A stretch of DNA of 64,000 nt from Thamnaconus septentrionalis (GCA_009823395.1 CM020520.1:1315001-1379000), one strand, 5' to 3'. Shown: positions 46,624 through 57,338, counted from the first letter of the stretch. Numbers and translations are program-made. The notes: a model not told the origin generated them from the sequence alone.

Positions 46624-47150
46624 AAGAATGGATGCAAGGACACGGGCATGAGAAGAACCACTAGTGCGGCAAAGGAGGACGATGGAAACAAAGGTGAGAG
46701 CGGCGTCTTGTCGTTAATAGCAACAATTACGCTTAAAGGAGCAAATTAGTCGTCACCGTTCAGCGCTAGGTCTCAGTCACACAGATCAAGTCACCCTGAT
46801 TGCAACAAGTTTCCCCTGCCACATTTTCAAACAGCAACGCTAATTCCTTGAAACATGACGCCTGATGCCACTGGCGTCAGCGGCTTATTGTCTTGGAGAT
46901 GGGCCGGGAGTGTGCGTCGCACCTTCCACGTCTGGCACTTTTCTTTTCTTTTTTTCCACCGGAGATGCGACTCGGCGCCATCTGGGACTTTAACAATCAG
47001 ACAAGGAAAATAAAGGCTGAAAAATGTTTGGGCTATTGTGAAGCAGATGTGTTCCGTATTGTTCGGCTGAGTCAAAGTTGTTGCCGACATGGCAACACTG
47101 TCGAGAGATCAGCAACCCCCCGCCCCCGACACACACACACCAACCCTCAC

Positions 47151-47203
47151 CTCGCTTCCTGAATCGCACCAGCACCAAAACCACGTCCAGAACTCTTTAA
47201 ATT
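47151..47203 (-). CDS. Candidate 53-bp minus-strand exon (weak)
   Basis: On the minus strand an acceptor (TCATCTCTTGGTGACAG) precedes 53 bp open in one frame (NLKSSGRGFGAGAIQEA), followed by GAAGCGAG/GTGAGG. Splice sites of this quality arise by chance about once every few kb, and no adjacent exon was found. Confidence 0.12.
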
Positions 47204-47209
47204 CTGTCA

Positions 47210-49540
47210 CCAAGAGATGAGACTGAAAACTTGATTGATTGGGAATGAAACCATAAAAATGTTTGTTGCACAAAGCCATTTTTTCCCACTTAGTGATTGG
47301 TGATCCATTTAAAAAGAAAATGATTTGAAAAAAAAAAGAAATAGCCGATCACTATCTCTATGAGTGGTTTCACTCTGTGGTTGCATCTCAATAAAAAGTC
47401 CAGCGTCGCTGCTCAGTCCTGAATTAATGAAGCCAAAACAAGCAACTCCTCAGAAGTTTTCTTCTGCACATTTCTCAACTCAATGCCTCTCATTTATCCG
47501 TCCTATGCGCCTTACACACGCACGTATTCACACATTTACTGAGAACTTATTCATTCATCATCAGTATGAACCTGTCCCTCCCGCAGTGCAGTGGATTCTT
47601 TTCCCGGCTGCCGTCCAACTGCTGATGGGCAAAGGAAATGTTTTTATTCTCTCTAATCTGAGCCGCATGTGATCACATATTTGATGAGAGAGCCAATTTT
47701 TCTTTTTTTCCCCGGCAAATGCTTTAAGTGAAGAGCCGTCGCAGCCAACTGATCAGAGGAACATGCTGTGGGTGGACTGGAAGCGGCCGTTGCAAGAGAG
47801 AAACGTTCTGCATTCTTCTTGTTTTTGACGTGGACTGTCTGCTAAGCTTTGTTTACCCTCTCAATGCGCAGAGGAGTTTGCTGATCTCCATCCTTCCCAC
47901 ACCATCTGGCCATCCTCTGATTCTCTCCCGGCTTGCAAGAGCTTCTTCTCCTACTCCGCTCTGCGGCCCGTCCCCGCTGCCAGAGCTCTTTCATTTATTC
48001 ATTAATTTAGTTATTACACATTTGCATGTGATATCAAAGCACAGATCAGTGGCTTGCTGATGAGCCAGTGTTTTACTTGAAAACAGAAGTGTTTTGTTCC
48101 TTCGGGCCGGCGGCAGAAGAACAAGAAGCCAGCGGCTCCTTTTGGTTCGCCGATGACTCGGTGCTGTCGAGTATCTGCGCCATCGTTTTGCATGTAGTCG
48201 TTAGAGAACTTCAATGTTAATGCAAGTCTGACCTGGACTAACCGCATTTTACTGGAGTCCCCTTGGAGCCATTGCCAGGACAGGGGTGATGCTGAGACCT
48301 TTAGATGAACTGGCCATGGAGATTGACATGTTTGACGGACATGTATGAACTGCAAGTGCTTGTTGTTCACTATTTTATAGATATGTATATATGTGTGTGC
48401 CTGTTTGACTGCTGCAGGTTGCGTGACAGCACCGTGTCTGACAACCTGGGTTGTAAATAGCTTTGCAGACTCGTGTGACTCTGCAGGAGACACAAGCTGC
48501 ATGTGTAGAAACCTTGTTTTAGGGGAACTAATTAGAATACAAATGCAATTTTCGCGGCAGCAGGGCTGCTAATGTGCGTCACCTGCACTGCTTAAATATG
48601 CACTGAAACATTTCGGGCATTGTCACCCTCATCCTTCTTCATTCCCCATTCTTCCTCAGCAGAGTGGTGCCATACATCAGCGTTACACAGCTGATGAATA
48701 GAGCACATTTAACTCCCTGTCTTGTCTCTGACTCGGAGAGAACGGCGCAGAAAAATGGCAGCATTGCATAACGCGTTGAGCCACGGCTGGAATTACTTTG
48801 TTTACTGCGAAGTGAACGTCCTCTGAAAGGGGAAGAAAGAACCTCCAAAGTCAAACTGTTGACCCACGTGCCAAAATGCTCTGGATTAACTTTGCTTCCA
48901 ATTTATATGTCTTTTTGCAACCCTAAAAACACGCCTGACACTGACTTGACACGTGCAGATCTTCAAATTGACCAACGGCATGCACGGCGCTAAATAGCAG
49001 CTTTGTACTTCAGTGATGCAACACTAAGTCTGTGTTGCTGCAGGACCTCCGACTGCTGCCTGCGTTGCACCAAACATGGACAACAAAGTCATGGCTCCCA
49101 CCTCAGCAGACTCGGCATGCTTGCGCTCCCAGCTCTGGACCTCTGGATATTGCCTCCACACTACCTCCCACAGTCAGCGCCACGAGCAATATCGGCCCTT
49201 GAAAAGATCTATTTCTTCCTCTTTTTCTTGTGAGGAGGATTCGACACGACTGCCCTTTTTTGGCAATATTTGTTCTTATCTCGTTGGTATTTAGACTCGC
49301 CAAAGAGCTTTAGAGGAAAATGTTAAACAGGAAACTCAAATATGTATAAAGCGTTGCTTGTCAGCATGCATTTTTCTTCCCCTTTGGTTCTTCTGAGGAC
49401 GTTTGGCAGAAAGGACAAAGCTCGTGTTGCTCTGTGATTCTATTGCTGCCAAGGGAATATAAAAAGGAAAAAAAAAAAACTTGATCTGCCAATGTGTTAA
49501 TCTGCCTCCCAAACATTACTACTTTCTAAGAGGTGTGTTT
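47210..49540. other. Unique non-coding DNA
   Basis: A 162-codon frame on the minus strand (48014-48502) has no domain and crosses AT-rich DNA. Nothing else is supported. Confidence 0.4.
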
Positions 49541-49740
49541 GGATAAATGGACGGTTACACACAGTGGGTAAATACGAGTCTAAATAAAGGGCTGTTAAAT
49601 TAACCAGAAGCTCTCAGACTCAGGCAATTACCAGGGAATTAAATACGGCCTCCTGGCGTCATGTAAAAAGAAACCGAATACCTGCATTTATTTTCATCTC
49701 AGATCTGAACTCTGCTCGGATTGATTTAAGTGGTAAGTCT
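49540..49740. promoter_or_regulatory. Enhancer-like block
   Basis: GGCTGTTAAATTAACCAG, GGCAATTACCAGGGAATTAAA and GGATTGATTTAAGTGG lie in unique DNA. The inverted TTAAATTAA core and paired AATTA cores are typical of conserved enhancers; not tested. Confidence 0.3.
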
Positions 49741-50106
49741 GACCGACAAGTCAACCCCGTTGTAAACCCATCTGTCCTCTACAACGTATGAACAGAACAG
49801 CAATAAATCATGGCGCTGTTGGTGTACACACTGCAGACTCTAAAAGCAAGAGGCACAAAGGAGCCGGGCACCAGGCATCAGGGCATCAACGCATTTGCAA
49901 AGTTACAACATTCAGGCAAAAAAACCTCCTTGCATTTATATTTGTGCAAAAAACAAAACACACATCTTGACAAACACCCGGATTTGAGAGAAGAATAAAG
50001 GTCTGTGTGTGTCGGCTGAATAGCCTTGGTTAAAACTGGCGTGGCAGAGAGTGAAAAAGACTTTCTTTGTTGTTTTTTGCCAAACAAGACACAAGTGATA
50101 ATAATT

Positions 50107-50286
50107 AGGGCTGCAACACTGAATAGATAAAATTGATTATTACAAGTGTTGCCAAGGATTGTGTTGCTTGTGTTGGAAATCAATGTTGTGTTATGTTTTT
50201 GTTATCTGAATCATTAAGAAAAATTAATTTAAAAAAAATAATAGATTGGTTGATCAATTATTAAAATAGTTGTTAGTTGCAGCCCT
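50107..50286. mobile_element. Non-autonomous hAT-type miniature element
   Basis: A 180-bp element with perfect 11-bp inverted ends: it starts AGGGCTGCAAC and ends GTTGCAGCCCT. These ends and the AT-rich interior with ATTGATTA / TTGATCAATTATT repeats near the ends are typical of small hAT-superfamily elements common in fish. It is too short to encode a transposase. A clear 8-bp target duplication was not found (left flank TAATAATT, right flank TTGCAAAG), suggesting decay or a rearranged edge. A GT microsatellite begins 37 bp to its right. Confidence 0.8.
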
Positions 50287-50320
50287 TTGCAAAGCAAAGA
50301 TGGAGCATTTGTGCAAATAG

Positions 50321-50323
<3 letters not shown>

Positions 50324-50355
<32 letters not shown>
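50324..50355. repeat. (GT)n microsatellite
   Basis: About fifteen GT units adjoining TTG/ATG triplets. Confidence 0.95.
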
Positions 50356-50356
<1 letters not shown>

Positions 50357-50487
50357 GTTGTTGATGATGATGAAAAAAGTAGTTTATCAACAAAATCAAA
50401 AGCAAAAATTTCGAAACATAAACCAACGCCCATAAACCAAACAAGCCTAAAACATGTGGAAACTCCTCCAATAGGAAACTTTCCTAC

Positions 50488-50658
50488 CTGACACCTGTCA
50501 GGCTGCGTCTGATCGGTGGTCCACCAGTCTCTGCACGGTTGTCTGAAGACCTCGGGGTGTCCGCCTCTGTTAACTTCAGGCGCAAATGCCTCAAGACGCT
50601 CCTGTGTCAGTCTGGTCTCTGCAAACTTGAGCGTAGACCAGGTCCTCTCACAGGCTGC
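50488..50658 (-). CDS. Candidate minus-strand exon, hAT-dimerisation-like motif
   Basis: On the minus strand this 171-bp segment is open for 57 codons, preceded by CTTCCAGGCAGGCAGGCAG (an acceptor series) and followed by GTAGGA. The peptide contains ACERTWSTLKFAETRL then TQERLEAF. This resembles the C-terminal dimerisation motif of hAT transposases and derived proteins (CERSFSxLKxxxxxL...QERLxxL), but lacks about four residues before QERL. The second half (QPCRDWWTTDQTQPDRC) is tryptophan-rich and does not fit that family. It joins in frame to the exon candidate at 50749-50809. It could be a decayed transposase, a gene derived from one, or an unrelated short gene; the motif could also be chance. 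Confidence 0.3.
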
Positions 50659-50748
50659 CTGCCTGCCTGGAAGACACAGCATCAGCAGGAAGTTGGTGGC
50701 TAGTCCTGCACACAGCACCTGTACCCGTCACCTCCTCATCCTCCTCAC

Positions 50749-50809
50749 CTGCATGACTGGGTTTATATGGTCCCTCCGCATCACCTCCACTCCAGACTCA
50801 ACCAGACAG
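50749..50809 (-). CDS. Candidate minus-strand exon upstream of 50658
   Basis: After TGTCATCATTAG a 61-bp segment reads one extra base plus 20 codons (CLVESGVEVMRRDHINPVMQ) and ends in ATGCAG/GTGAGG, a good donor. The intron to the next candidate would be 90 bp, short but normal for compact fish introns. The reading frame is preserved across the junction. Any first exon would lie to the right, toward the promoter-like cluster at 51456-51540. The protein is not recognised. Confidence 0.25.
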
Positions 50810-50989
50810 CTAATGATGACAACAACACTAAGTTAGAAAAGTCGTCTACAACAAGCAGTGGCCCCATTAGACCACACACTTTACATTTTTATTCATATGT
50901 TTGTATTTTAAATTTAAATCTTAAACTGCTTATATTTTTTTCTATTTTATTTTGTTATTTAATGATTCACATATATTTTCTTTCGTACT

Positions 50990-51071
50990 TGTTTAAGATG
51001 TCTGTGTGCTGCTGTAATGCGGGAAATGTCCCCACTGTCAGACTAATTAAGGAATATCGCATCTTATCGCG
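50990..51071 (+). mobile_element. LINE 3'-tail-like fragment
   Basis: TGTGTGCTGCTGTAATGCGG then AAATGTCCCCACTG and GACTAATTAAGGAATATC match the general ending of fish LINEs (TTTCCCCACTGTGGGACTAATAAAGGATATC), followed by degenerate ATCTTATC repeats as a tail. AT-rich DNA upstream to about 50880 may belong to the same insertion; no reverse transcriptase frame remains. Confidence 0.55.
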
Positions 51072-51455
51072 TTCTTGGAAATGTCCGACATGGTTCGCGT
51101 ATTATGCCATTTTATTCGACTGTACATTTATTTATTTATTCAAGTAAAATCAAAGTGGACGCTTAAATTAAAAAAAGAAATAAAAATAATGAATAAAAAA
51201 TAGCATTGTTCAGATATTAGCAGGTTAATGACTTCCAGGTGCGCTAACTCTGCTGACACTTATAACGCCCAGAAACAGCGACACAAACGGACAGAATTTA
51301 CGTTAATAATGTTGTGTGTTTTTAAACGTTTGCCAAAACTAAAATACACCATTATAAGGGACATTTAAGGCGCTGGACACTGACTTTCTGCAAGGACGGC
51401 CGGCCGGAAAGCTCCGTTAGCATGAAGTAGGCGGCCTGTTGTTGCTCTTTGGCTA

Positions 51456-51540
51456 ACTTCCGGTTTCCTGATGAAACTTCGTTGCGTAATGAGCGACGAA
51501 GCCAATCACATTTCAGTAGAAACCAAAATCGGTCGGAAGT
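51456..51540 (-). promoter_or_regulatory. Promoter-like cluster (ETS, CCAAT, C/EBP-like)
   Basis: Within 85 bp lie ACTTCCGGT (reverse of ACCGGAAGT, the ETS/GABP consensus), GTTGCGTAAT (C/EBP- or ATF-like), CCAAT at 51502 and a second ETS core CGGAAGT at 51534. This is the typical make-up of a TATA-less housekeeping promoter. ETS orientation and the downstream exon candidates suggest minus-strand transcription, but bidirectional activity is possible. No CpG island of full size is present. Confidence 0.35.
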
Positions 51541-51544
51541 GGGA

Positions 51545-52265
51545 GCCCCTAATGATAGACAAATAGACAAAAACAAACAATTAAATAAATCCAGACCGCA
51601 AGTACCGAATGTTCCTGACTTCTTTATAATTCGGCATGACGAATCAAATCAAAAATACAGACTACAAAAATGATAAAAGACAGTAAATCAAAACAAAGAC
51701 CGCATATAGTACACGCCCGACTGTTGAATTATCAAATCTGATTAAAGTTGTCACTTCATTAAAAAAGAAAAAAAAGAAAATTCTGACAACATAATGAGAA
51801 ATAACACTCTTCACAGACACACTGTGAGTTCAATTGTGTGTACAATAGCAGATTTGCATTTAAAAAAAAGTTTCATTTATAATTAAGAAATAACTGGAAA
51901 AAATCCATCATCTATGCGCAACAAACAACTGGTGAATGGCCTTAAAAAATATTAATTACTAAACTCGTCAACACCAGAAGCCCAATGGTGGCCTCACTTT
52001 CACTTCTGCTGGATCTGTGAGAAAAAAAAAAAGAAAAAAAAAGTTGTGGCCCAGTTTTGAAGTGATAGGAGGTCCAGGGGTGAGGAGGAAAGGTTTGCCT
52101 GAGGCGCCGGCAGCTGTGTGATGGTCTGTTACTGGGAGTTGTGGCCAGCCCACTGGGATCAAAACAGAACCTCTGGTCAGTCTCCGTCTCTGACCCACAT
52201 GGATGGAAGAAATCTGCTCACATTTTCATTCGGATGTTGGGTGCTTTGGCCAGGTGCATCTCAAA
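51545..52265. other. AT-rich unique DNA
   Basis: Several A-rich patches (51765-51780, 52020-52042). No exon is supported. Confidence 0.4.
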
Positions 52266-52266
52266 C

Positions 52267-52297
52267 ACCCCCCCCCCCCCCCACACACACACACACC
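52267..52297. repeat. Poly-C followed by (CA)n
   Basis: About 15 C residues directly followed by seven CA units. Confidence 0.92.
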
Positions 52298-52299
52298 TT

Positions 52300-53825
52300 G
52301 TTTTTATGTCAGGCAGCATTGCAATTAATATCTGTTGCCTTCCAAACTGGGCGCAGGGAGGATATTTATTGGAAGATCAATGCTTGTTTTCGTCAGTATT
52401 GTGGCAATTTCCGCTGGAGTCACGGAGGTAATCAAACCGCTATGGCTGAGCGTTAAAGCCGTTGTCCTTACACATTATTTTGTGCTAAAACGACAGCCTT
52501 GTGCTGTGAATGAATCCTCCGCCGCCTCTGCTGCCTCTCCTTCTCTGTTTTCCCTCTTCCTCTGCTCCTCATTGTGCTCCTTTTCTTGACACGCCAACTG
52601 CCTCGACACATTCACATTGGTAAAGATTTACAAAGTTTCACCTTTCAAGGTTTTCCTGTTTGTGTGTGTGTGTGTGTTTGGCCCACACCGCTATATATTT
52701 TCTCACACAGCAGTCGTTCTCTCCTCTGTTTTGTCATCCTGTTTTCCCTGCAGCAATCATTCCTTCCTCTGACAATCGTCTTCCACCATTCACTTCTCTT
52801 CCTCATCAGTTTTCTGAATCCTGGATGCACCCACACATCAAATCAAAGACCTCAAGGTACAGATTTAAAAAACTGCCACCTGGAGGCTTTTGTCCATGCT
52901 TGTGGGGTTTTTTTGGGTTTTTTTGCAGCCCATGCACAGGTCCCCTATAATTTCAAACCTTCATTACTTGTATTTTTGATTTGGGATTGCTGTAGGGGAA
53001 CATTGCACAATAAATGACCCCCCTCACTGACTGACAGCTGTCAGTTCACACTGGTGAAGTGTGAAGAGTTGCACAGCAGTCAGGTTTACTGCAGGAGTCT
53101 TCTTGCACAAAAGCAGCAAATGTGGAGGTAGTAATACTGGGGCAACAGCTGAGCCGCTCCTCATAAGTCGCACAAGTTGCCCCGTTGTTGCATCAGCAAA
53201 TTGTCACAAACATGCGAAAAATGATTTGGGGACGATCGATGCAGGAGCAGCGTGGATAATTTGACGTTTGCGTACCCCAGCATTCAGCTTGACAGCAGCG
53301 AGGCACAAAAACCATCCCATAGTTGCTGTAGTTGCACACTAGCGACAATAACAACAATTCCTGACTCTGTTCGCCCGCATGTAATGTCTCTGTTGTGATA
53401 TTGTGTGCACGCTGTGCAAATAAAAAAAAGAACAGAAGGAAAAAGCCCAGCATGCAGAGTTAAGAGGAGTTATTTGCTGAAACAGGAAGACCCACGCGGC
53501 TGATTTGTGTCCTTCCAGTGCGAGTCGTTGCCGACTTGTGTCTCTTTATGGCCGTGCGCCCTCGCGAGCAGCCCGCCGCAGCTTCCACTGCGCTGGCGCT
53601 CGGCAGGCTGCTCCAGCATCTGCCAGCGCATTTGATGGCACATCAGAGGCCACGGTAAACATTGACAGAAGCATCCATCTCCCGACAACCTGTTCTGCCT
53701 CTCTCCGTCTCCCCTTGATTATTTCATTTTATAGATTCATCCCGGTTTGGATGAGGGCTGTCGTTAGAGAAGAAGCGCCACTGCGAGGTGATCATTAGCA
53801 GCTGCGTCAAATGGCGGAAGGCCGC
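52300..53825. other. Unique non-coding DNA
   Basis: A short GT run near 52659-52677 and unique sequence without convincing splice-site pairs. Confidence 0.4.
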
Positions 53826-53829
53826 AGCG

Positions 53830-54140
53830 GGGGGTGACGTGTCTTTTGTTGTCTGATTAACTTGTCCGGGGAAATTGGGCCCTTAACTGAAATTAATTTC
53901 CCCACTCCACGGTGATTACAGTGGAGCAGCAGATTAGCAATATAAATACTCCAAACATCCTGACTAGGAGCCAATCAAACAGTCCTTTGGAGCGCAAACT
54001 GGCGTCAAAAAAGGTGTTATTTTCTAAACCTTTTTATTTGACTCATCTTTTAAAAGAGCCATTAGTAAGACAAAAATCACAGCCATTTGATAATTATACA
54101 CATCATTCTGCAAATCTGCTGAATGATGTGTTTTTGTTTT
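53830..54140. promoter_or_regulatory. Enhancer-like block
   Basis: GTCTGATTAACTTGTCC, ACTGAAATTAATTTCC (an inverted AAATTAATTT core), GGTGATTACAG and CAGATTAGCAATATAAATAC occur in unique DNA beside a CpG-richer flank. Inference from texture. Confidence 0.3.
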
Positions 54141-54371
54141 TGTTTTTTAACATTCAACAAAGTGAGAGAAACAGCTCAACAATTGATAAGGCTCATCAAC
54201 AGCAATAAAAGCAGAAAGATCACAAGCATCACTTTGATGGAAGGTCACCCCCCCCACCCCCAAGGCTACATGCAGCTTCGCTGTTAGCATTGTTGTGTTT
54301 GCACAGGAGCCCCACCACGCCCTAATGGACCAGACGGCCCCAGGCTCAATAGGCTGCGCTGTCCACATACA

Positions 54372-54399
54372 CGTGTGTGTGTGTGTGTGTGTGTGTGTG
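54372..54399. repeat. (GT)14 microsatellite
   Basis: Pure GT array. Confidence 0.95.
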
Positions 54400-54620
54400 C
54401 AGCAACTTAATGGGTTTTGCCTCCAATGGCCCACATCCGTGTCCATAACAACACATTTTGTCTCTTTCCCCGGAGACATGAGACACGGCGGTGACATCAG
54501 GGCAGAGACGCTGCAGAAGGCTCAGCGTTTATTGAGGGGGCGTCGTCCCCGACCACTCTCTATTTGAGAGGGATTATTCTGTGTTCATACAGAGGCCGAG
54601 ATCCTGGGAATTACAGAGCA

Positions 54621-54641
54621 GTTTGTTTGTTTGTTTGTTTG
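54621..54641. repeat. (GTTT)5 repeat
   Basis: Five tetramer units. Confidence 0.92.
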
Positions 54642-55161
54642 TCGAGGAGATAGGGGGCGAGGGGGGGGAAAATAAATAGAAAAAATGCCACCTTTCAGTC
54701 CTGCGATTGAAAACACAGAGTTTTCATCAACGAGACAAAACCTTTGGCTCCCTGGCAGACTGAACACAGACTGAGACCCAGAGAGAGAGGCTGTAAAGAT
54801 GTTTAATACCAGAAATACGGCCATGAGGTGGAAGTTCTGAGAGGCTGAGGTGTTGATAGTGGGGAGACCAGGAGCCACTTCTCTGACATCACAATGCACT
54901 GACAGGACAAACACAACACACAGCACGCAAGAGGACGACAGGCCCGGGACTGTGACACCATGCGGCTGATGTGTGGAAAAGGTCAATCGTGTTTGGTTAC
55001 GACCCAAAACCGACTCAGTTTGCTTCCCTCAGCGGACGTGAACTCTGCATTTCTGGCTCTTTTTCTGTTGAGTGTGCAGAAGGGCCAACAAAAGCCCCCT
55101 CACAGTCACGACCCTGTGCCTCTGCATGGCTTGGATCAGGGCACACACCCACTTGACTCCG

Positions 55162-55376
55162 CCTCTATCCTCCTCATCGAACTCTTCCTCCTGCCCACTC
55201 CTCGGAGGAAGAGGAAGAGGAAGAGGATGCTCGGCTGCTTCCTGATGACAGCGAGCACGTGAGGGTTTGCAGGAGGCGGACCTGCCGCGGTGACCTCATC
55301 TGGACGCTCTGTCCAATTTCACAGCCACTGTTTGTTTTGTGTGTGAGGCCAATAAATAACAAATCACTATTTTAAA
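55162..55376 (+). CDS. Candidate terminal exon with acidic run (speculative)
   Basis: A plus-strand frame reads SSEEEEEEEDARLLPDDSEH and continues open to TAA near 55374, with AATAAA at 55350. A pyrimidine-rich stretch (CCTCTATCCTCCTCATC onward) precedes the GAA/GAG run and could act as an acceptor; a CAC/GTGAGG donor lies at 55260. The acidic run is itself a GGAAGA repeat, so the protein-like look may be coincidental. No family is recognised. Confidence 0.15.
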
Positions 55377-55519
55377 TCATGTGAACTGGATTTGGACTCT
55401 TTTTAACAGCATATTATCAGCCAGTTAGTAAGTTGCACTTCATGTATGCTTCTGCAGGATTTCCTCTTAATATTGACTTTTGAGAATATTTACTCTTTAA
55501 CACCTGTTCCATACATCAT

Positions 55520-55540
55520 TCAATCAATCAATCAATCAAT
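55520..55540. repeat. (CAAT)5 repeat
   Basis: Five CAAT units in AT-rich DNA. Confidence 0.92.
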
Positions 55541-55859
55541 TGAAAAATACTTGGGGAAAATGTCCCTGGTCAAATGACCTTAATGGCAGCATCCTCGTTT
55601 CCTCGCCACCATTAATGAGGATGCTGCCGTGAATCAAATCGTCTCGGCGGCGCAGAAACGAGCAGCAGCAGCAGCAGCGGGCGTCAGGGGGCCTTGATGC
55701 AACACAGCAACTATTATTTTCAACTTAAATGAAAAACAGACGGGGAAAACAAAAAACAGATCAATGAAGCCAAAGGGCCGAGGAGATCAGGAGGGCGATT
55801 GACTGGAATCAGTCACACAAGCCATGCAAACACAAGGCTCGCATCCAACAATCACATCA

Positions 55860-55866
<7 letters not shown>

Positions 55867-55899
<33 letters not shown>
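55867..55899. repeat. (GT)16 microsatellite
   Basis: Pure GT array; a (CA)n array on the same strand follows at 56030. Confidence 0.95.
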
Positions 55900-55902
<3 letters not shown>

Positions 55903-56029
55903 CCAATTTTTCTTTGCTTGTTCAGTTTCAAAACTTTGTTGTTTTTTAATTTAGTGTTTAATTTACTTCCACTGGGCTCAAAACAAAAACAACAGAATTA
56001 AAGGAACAGGAAAACATGAAGACAAGTGA

Positions 56030-56055
56030 CACACACACACACACACACACACACA
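56030..56055. repeat. (CA)n microsatellite
   Basis: Thirteen CA units. With the GT array 130 bp to the left it forms an inverted pair that could pair as a long stem. Confidence 0.95.
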
Positions 56056-56245
56056 TCCACACACAGACACACACCTTATTTAAGTGCATGCCTCATGGCT
56101 ATTTCCAGCCTCCTTGTTCCGATCATAATCTAGGTCGAGAAAAACGTCGCAGTTGTCGCCAGGCAGGCGACCCCGAGCCAGAGCGCCTCATCACGTCAGG
56201 AGCTGCAGCCCTACTGCTGGCGTTTGGGGTGGCTGTCAGAGCGCC

Positions 56246-56295
56246 ACGGCACGGCACGGCACGGCACGGCACGGCACGGCACGGCACGGCACGGC
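56246..56295. repeat. (ACGGC)10 GC-rich pentamer array
   Basis: Ten perfect ACGGC copies, each with one CpG. Frames across it give repeating pentapeptides (RHGTA on the plus strand) and are artefacts. A perfect CpG-bearing pentamer array is unusual in a vertebrate window and implies recent expansion or low methylation. Confidence 0.97.
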
Positions 56296-56394
56296 ACCGC
56301 AAGCTGCCGCCTGCTCCTCCTCCATGAATCAGAGCGCCGCACACTCGGAGGAAACCAGGTAATAGAGATGTGGAGGGACGTAAATTGATGGTGT

Positions 56395-56440
56395 TAAAAA
56401 AGAAAAGAAAAGAAAAGGAAAGGAAAGGAAAAGGGGGGAA
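56395..56440. repeat. (AAAAG)n / (GGAAA)n purine repeat
   Basis: AAAAG units passing into AAAGG, all purine. Confidence 0.9.
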
Positions 56441-56819
56441 GAAGAAAAAAGCCTGTGTGATGAGTTTGAGCATAAAAAGCAGGGCAGGAGAGGAAAGCGT
56501 GGCTGTCATGGATCACAGGTGGAGGAAATGAAGTCGTAACACTGTCAGAGACGCCCATTACCGAGCAAGCGGCTCCACGTCCCGGCTGACAAACGACTCA
56601 ATATCATGCAGCAGGATCCTTCACACGCTCACGACGACTTTGGTCTTGGAAGTTTGGAAAATAGTCGATGGAAAGGACGTTTTCTTTTTTTAAGTGGGGG
56701 GGGTAACTTCACTTTTATGGAAAGCAAAAAAAAGGCCCTAGAAATGCGTCCGCGACAGCAGGAGTCCAACCTCCCCGTCTGGTGGCACCGGAGAGCAGGA
56801 AGTGGCACCAGGCGACGCC

Positions 56820-56985
56820 ACTGTATCGATTTTAATTATCCCATTACTGAGCCTGGAGGTCTTATGAAAACAGATAAGCTAAAGAGCCGCCGCCGCCTAA
56901 TTACAATGGGGAGCTGCGGCGGGCGCTTGTTTCTCCGTTGATTAAAGTTGCTTCGATTTATGTTAAATAACGCTGTGATTCAAAT
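56820..56985. promoter_or_regulatory. Enhancer-like block
   Basis: GATTTTAATTATCCCATTAC, CCGCCTAATTACAATGGGG and CGTTGATTAAAGTTGC alternate with CpG-rich segments. The layout is like a homeodomain-bound enhancer; inference only. Confidence 0.3.
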
Positions 56986-57270
56986 GCAAAAACACCTCGG
57001 CGGCGGCGTCAGCGGGGAGTTTAGTGGGGGGAGGCAAGGGGGGGGCTTTGAATAGCATGTGTGTGTTTGTGTGTGACATGAGAGTTCCACACAAGACAGC
57101 AAAACCCAGACAGCGGCGCCGTCGCTGCAAGTCAAAAAAAATCCTTTTTCCAGGACTGCTGCCCTGTTGTTCAACTCTTCACACCTCAACAGTGTTTAGC
57201 CATCACAACCAAAGACCTGGACCCACCGTCGCCTCCCAACTACTATTGATTTCAACAGCCGTGTTCTCAC

Positions 57271-57338
57271 CTTGGCTCTGCACTCTCCAGATGTTCTCAC
57301 GGCAGAGTTGAGGCTCCACAGGCGCTGGAGAAACACTC
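57271..57338 (-). CDS. Candidate 68-bp minus-strand internal exon
   Basis: Reading the minus strand, GTTTTGTACGTTTTGCAG is a good acceptor and AGAGCCAAG/GTGAGA a good donor, with 68 bp between them. Two frames are fully open (one reads VFLQRLWSLNSAVRTSGECR). Among the short splice-bounded segments seen, this has the best pair of sites. No neighbouring exon or family was recognised, so it remains a candidate. Confidence 0.22.

Noticed and set aside
54585..55007. 140-codon minus-strand frame with hydrophobic segments
   Set aside because: No recognisable family, no splice signals, and part of it is a translated GTTT repeat.
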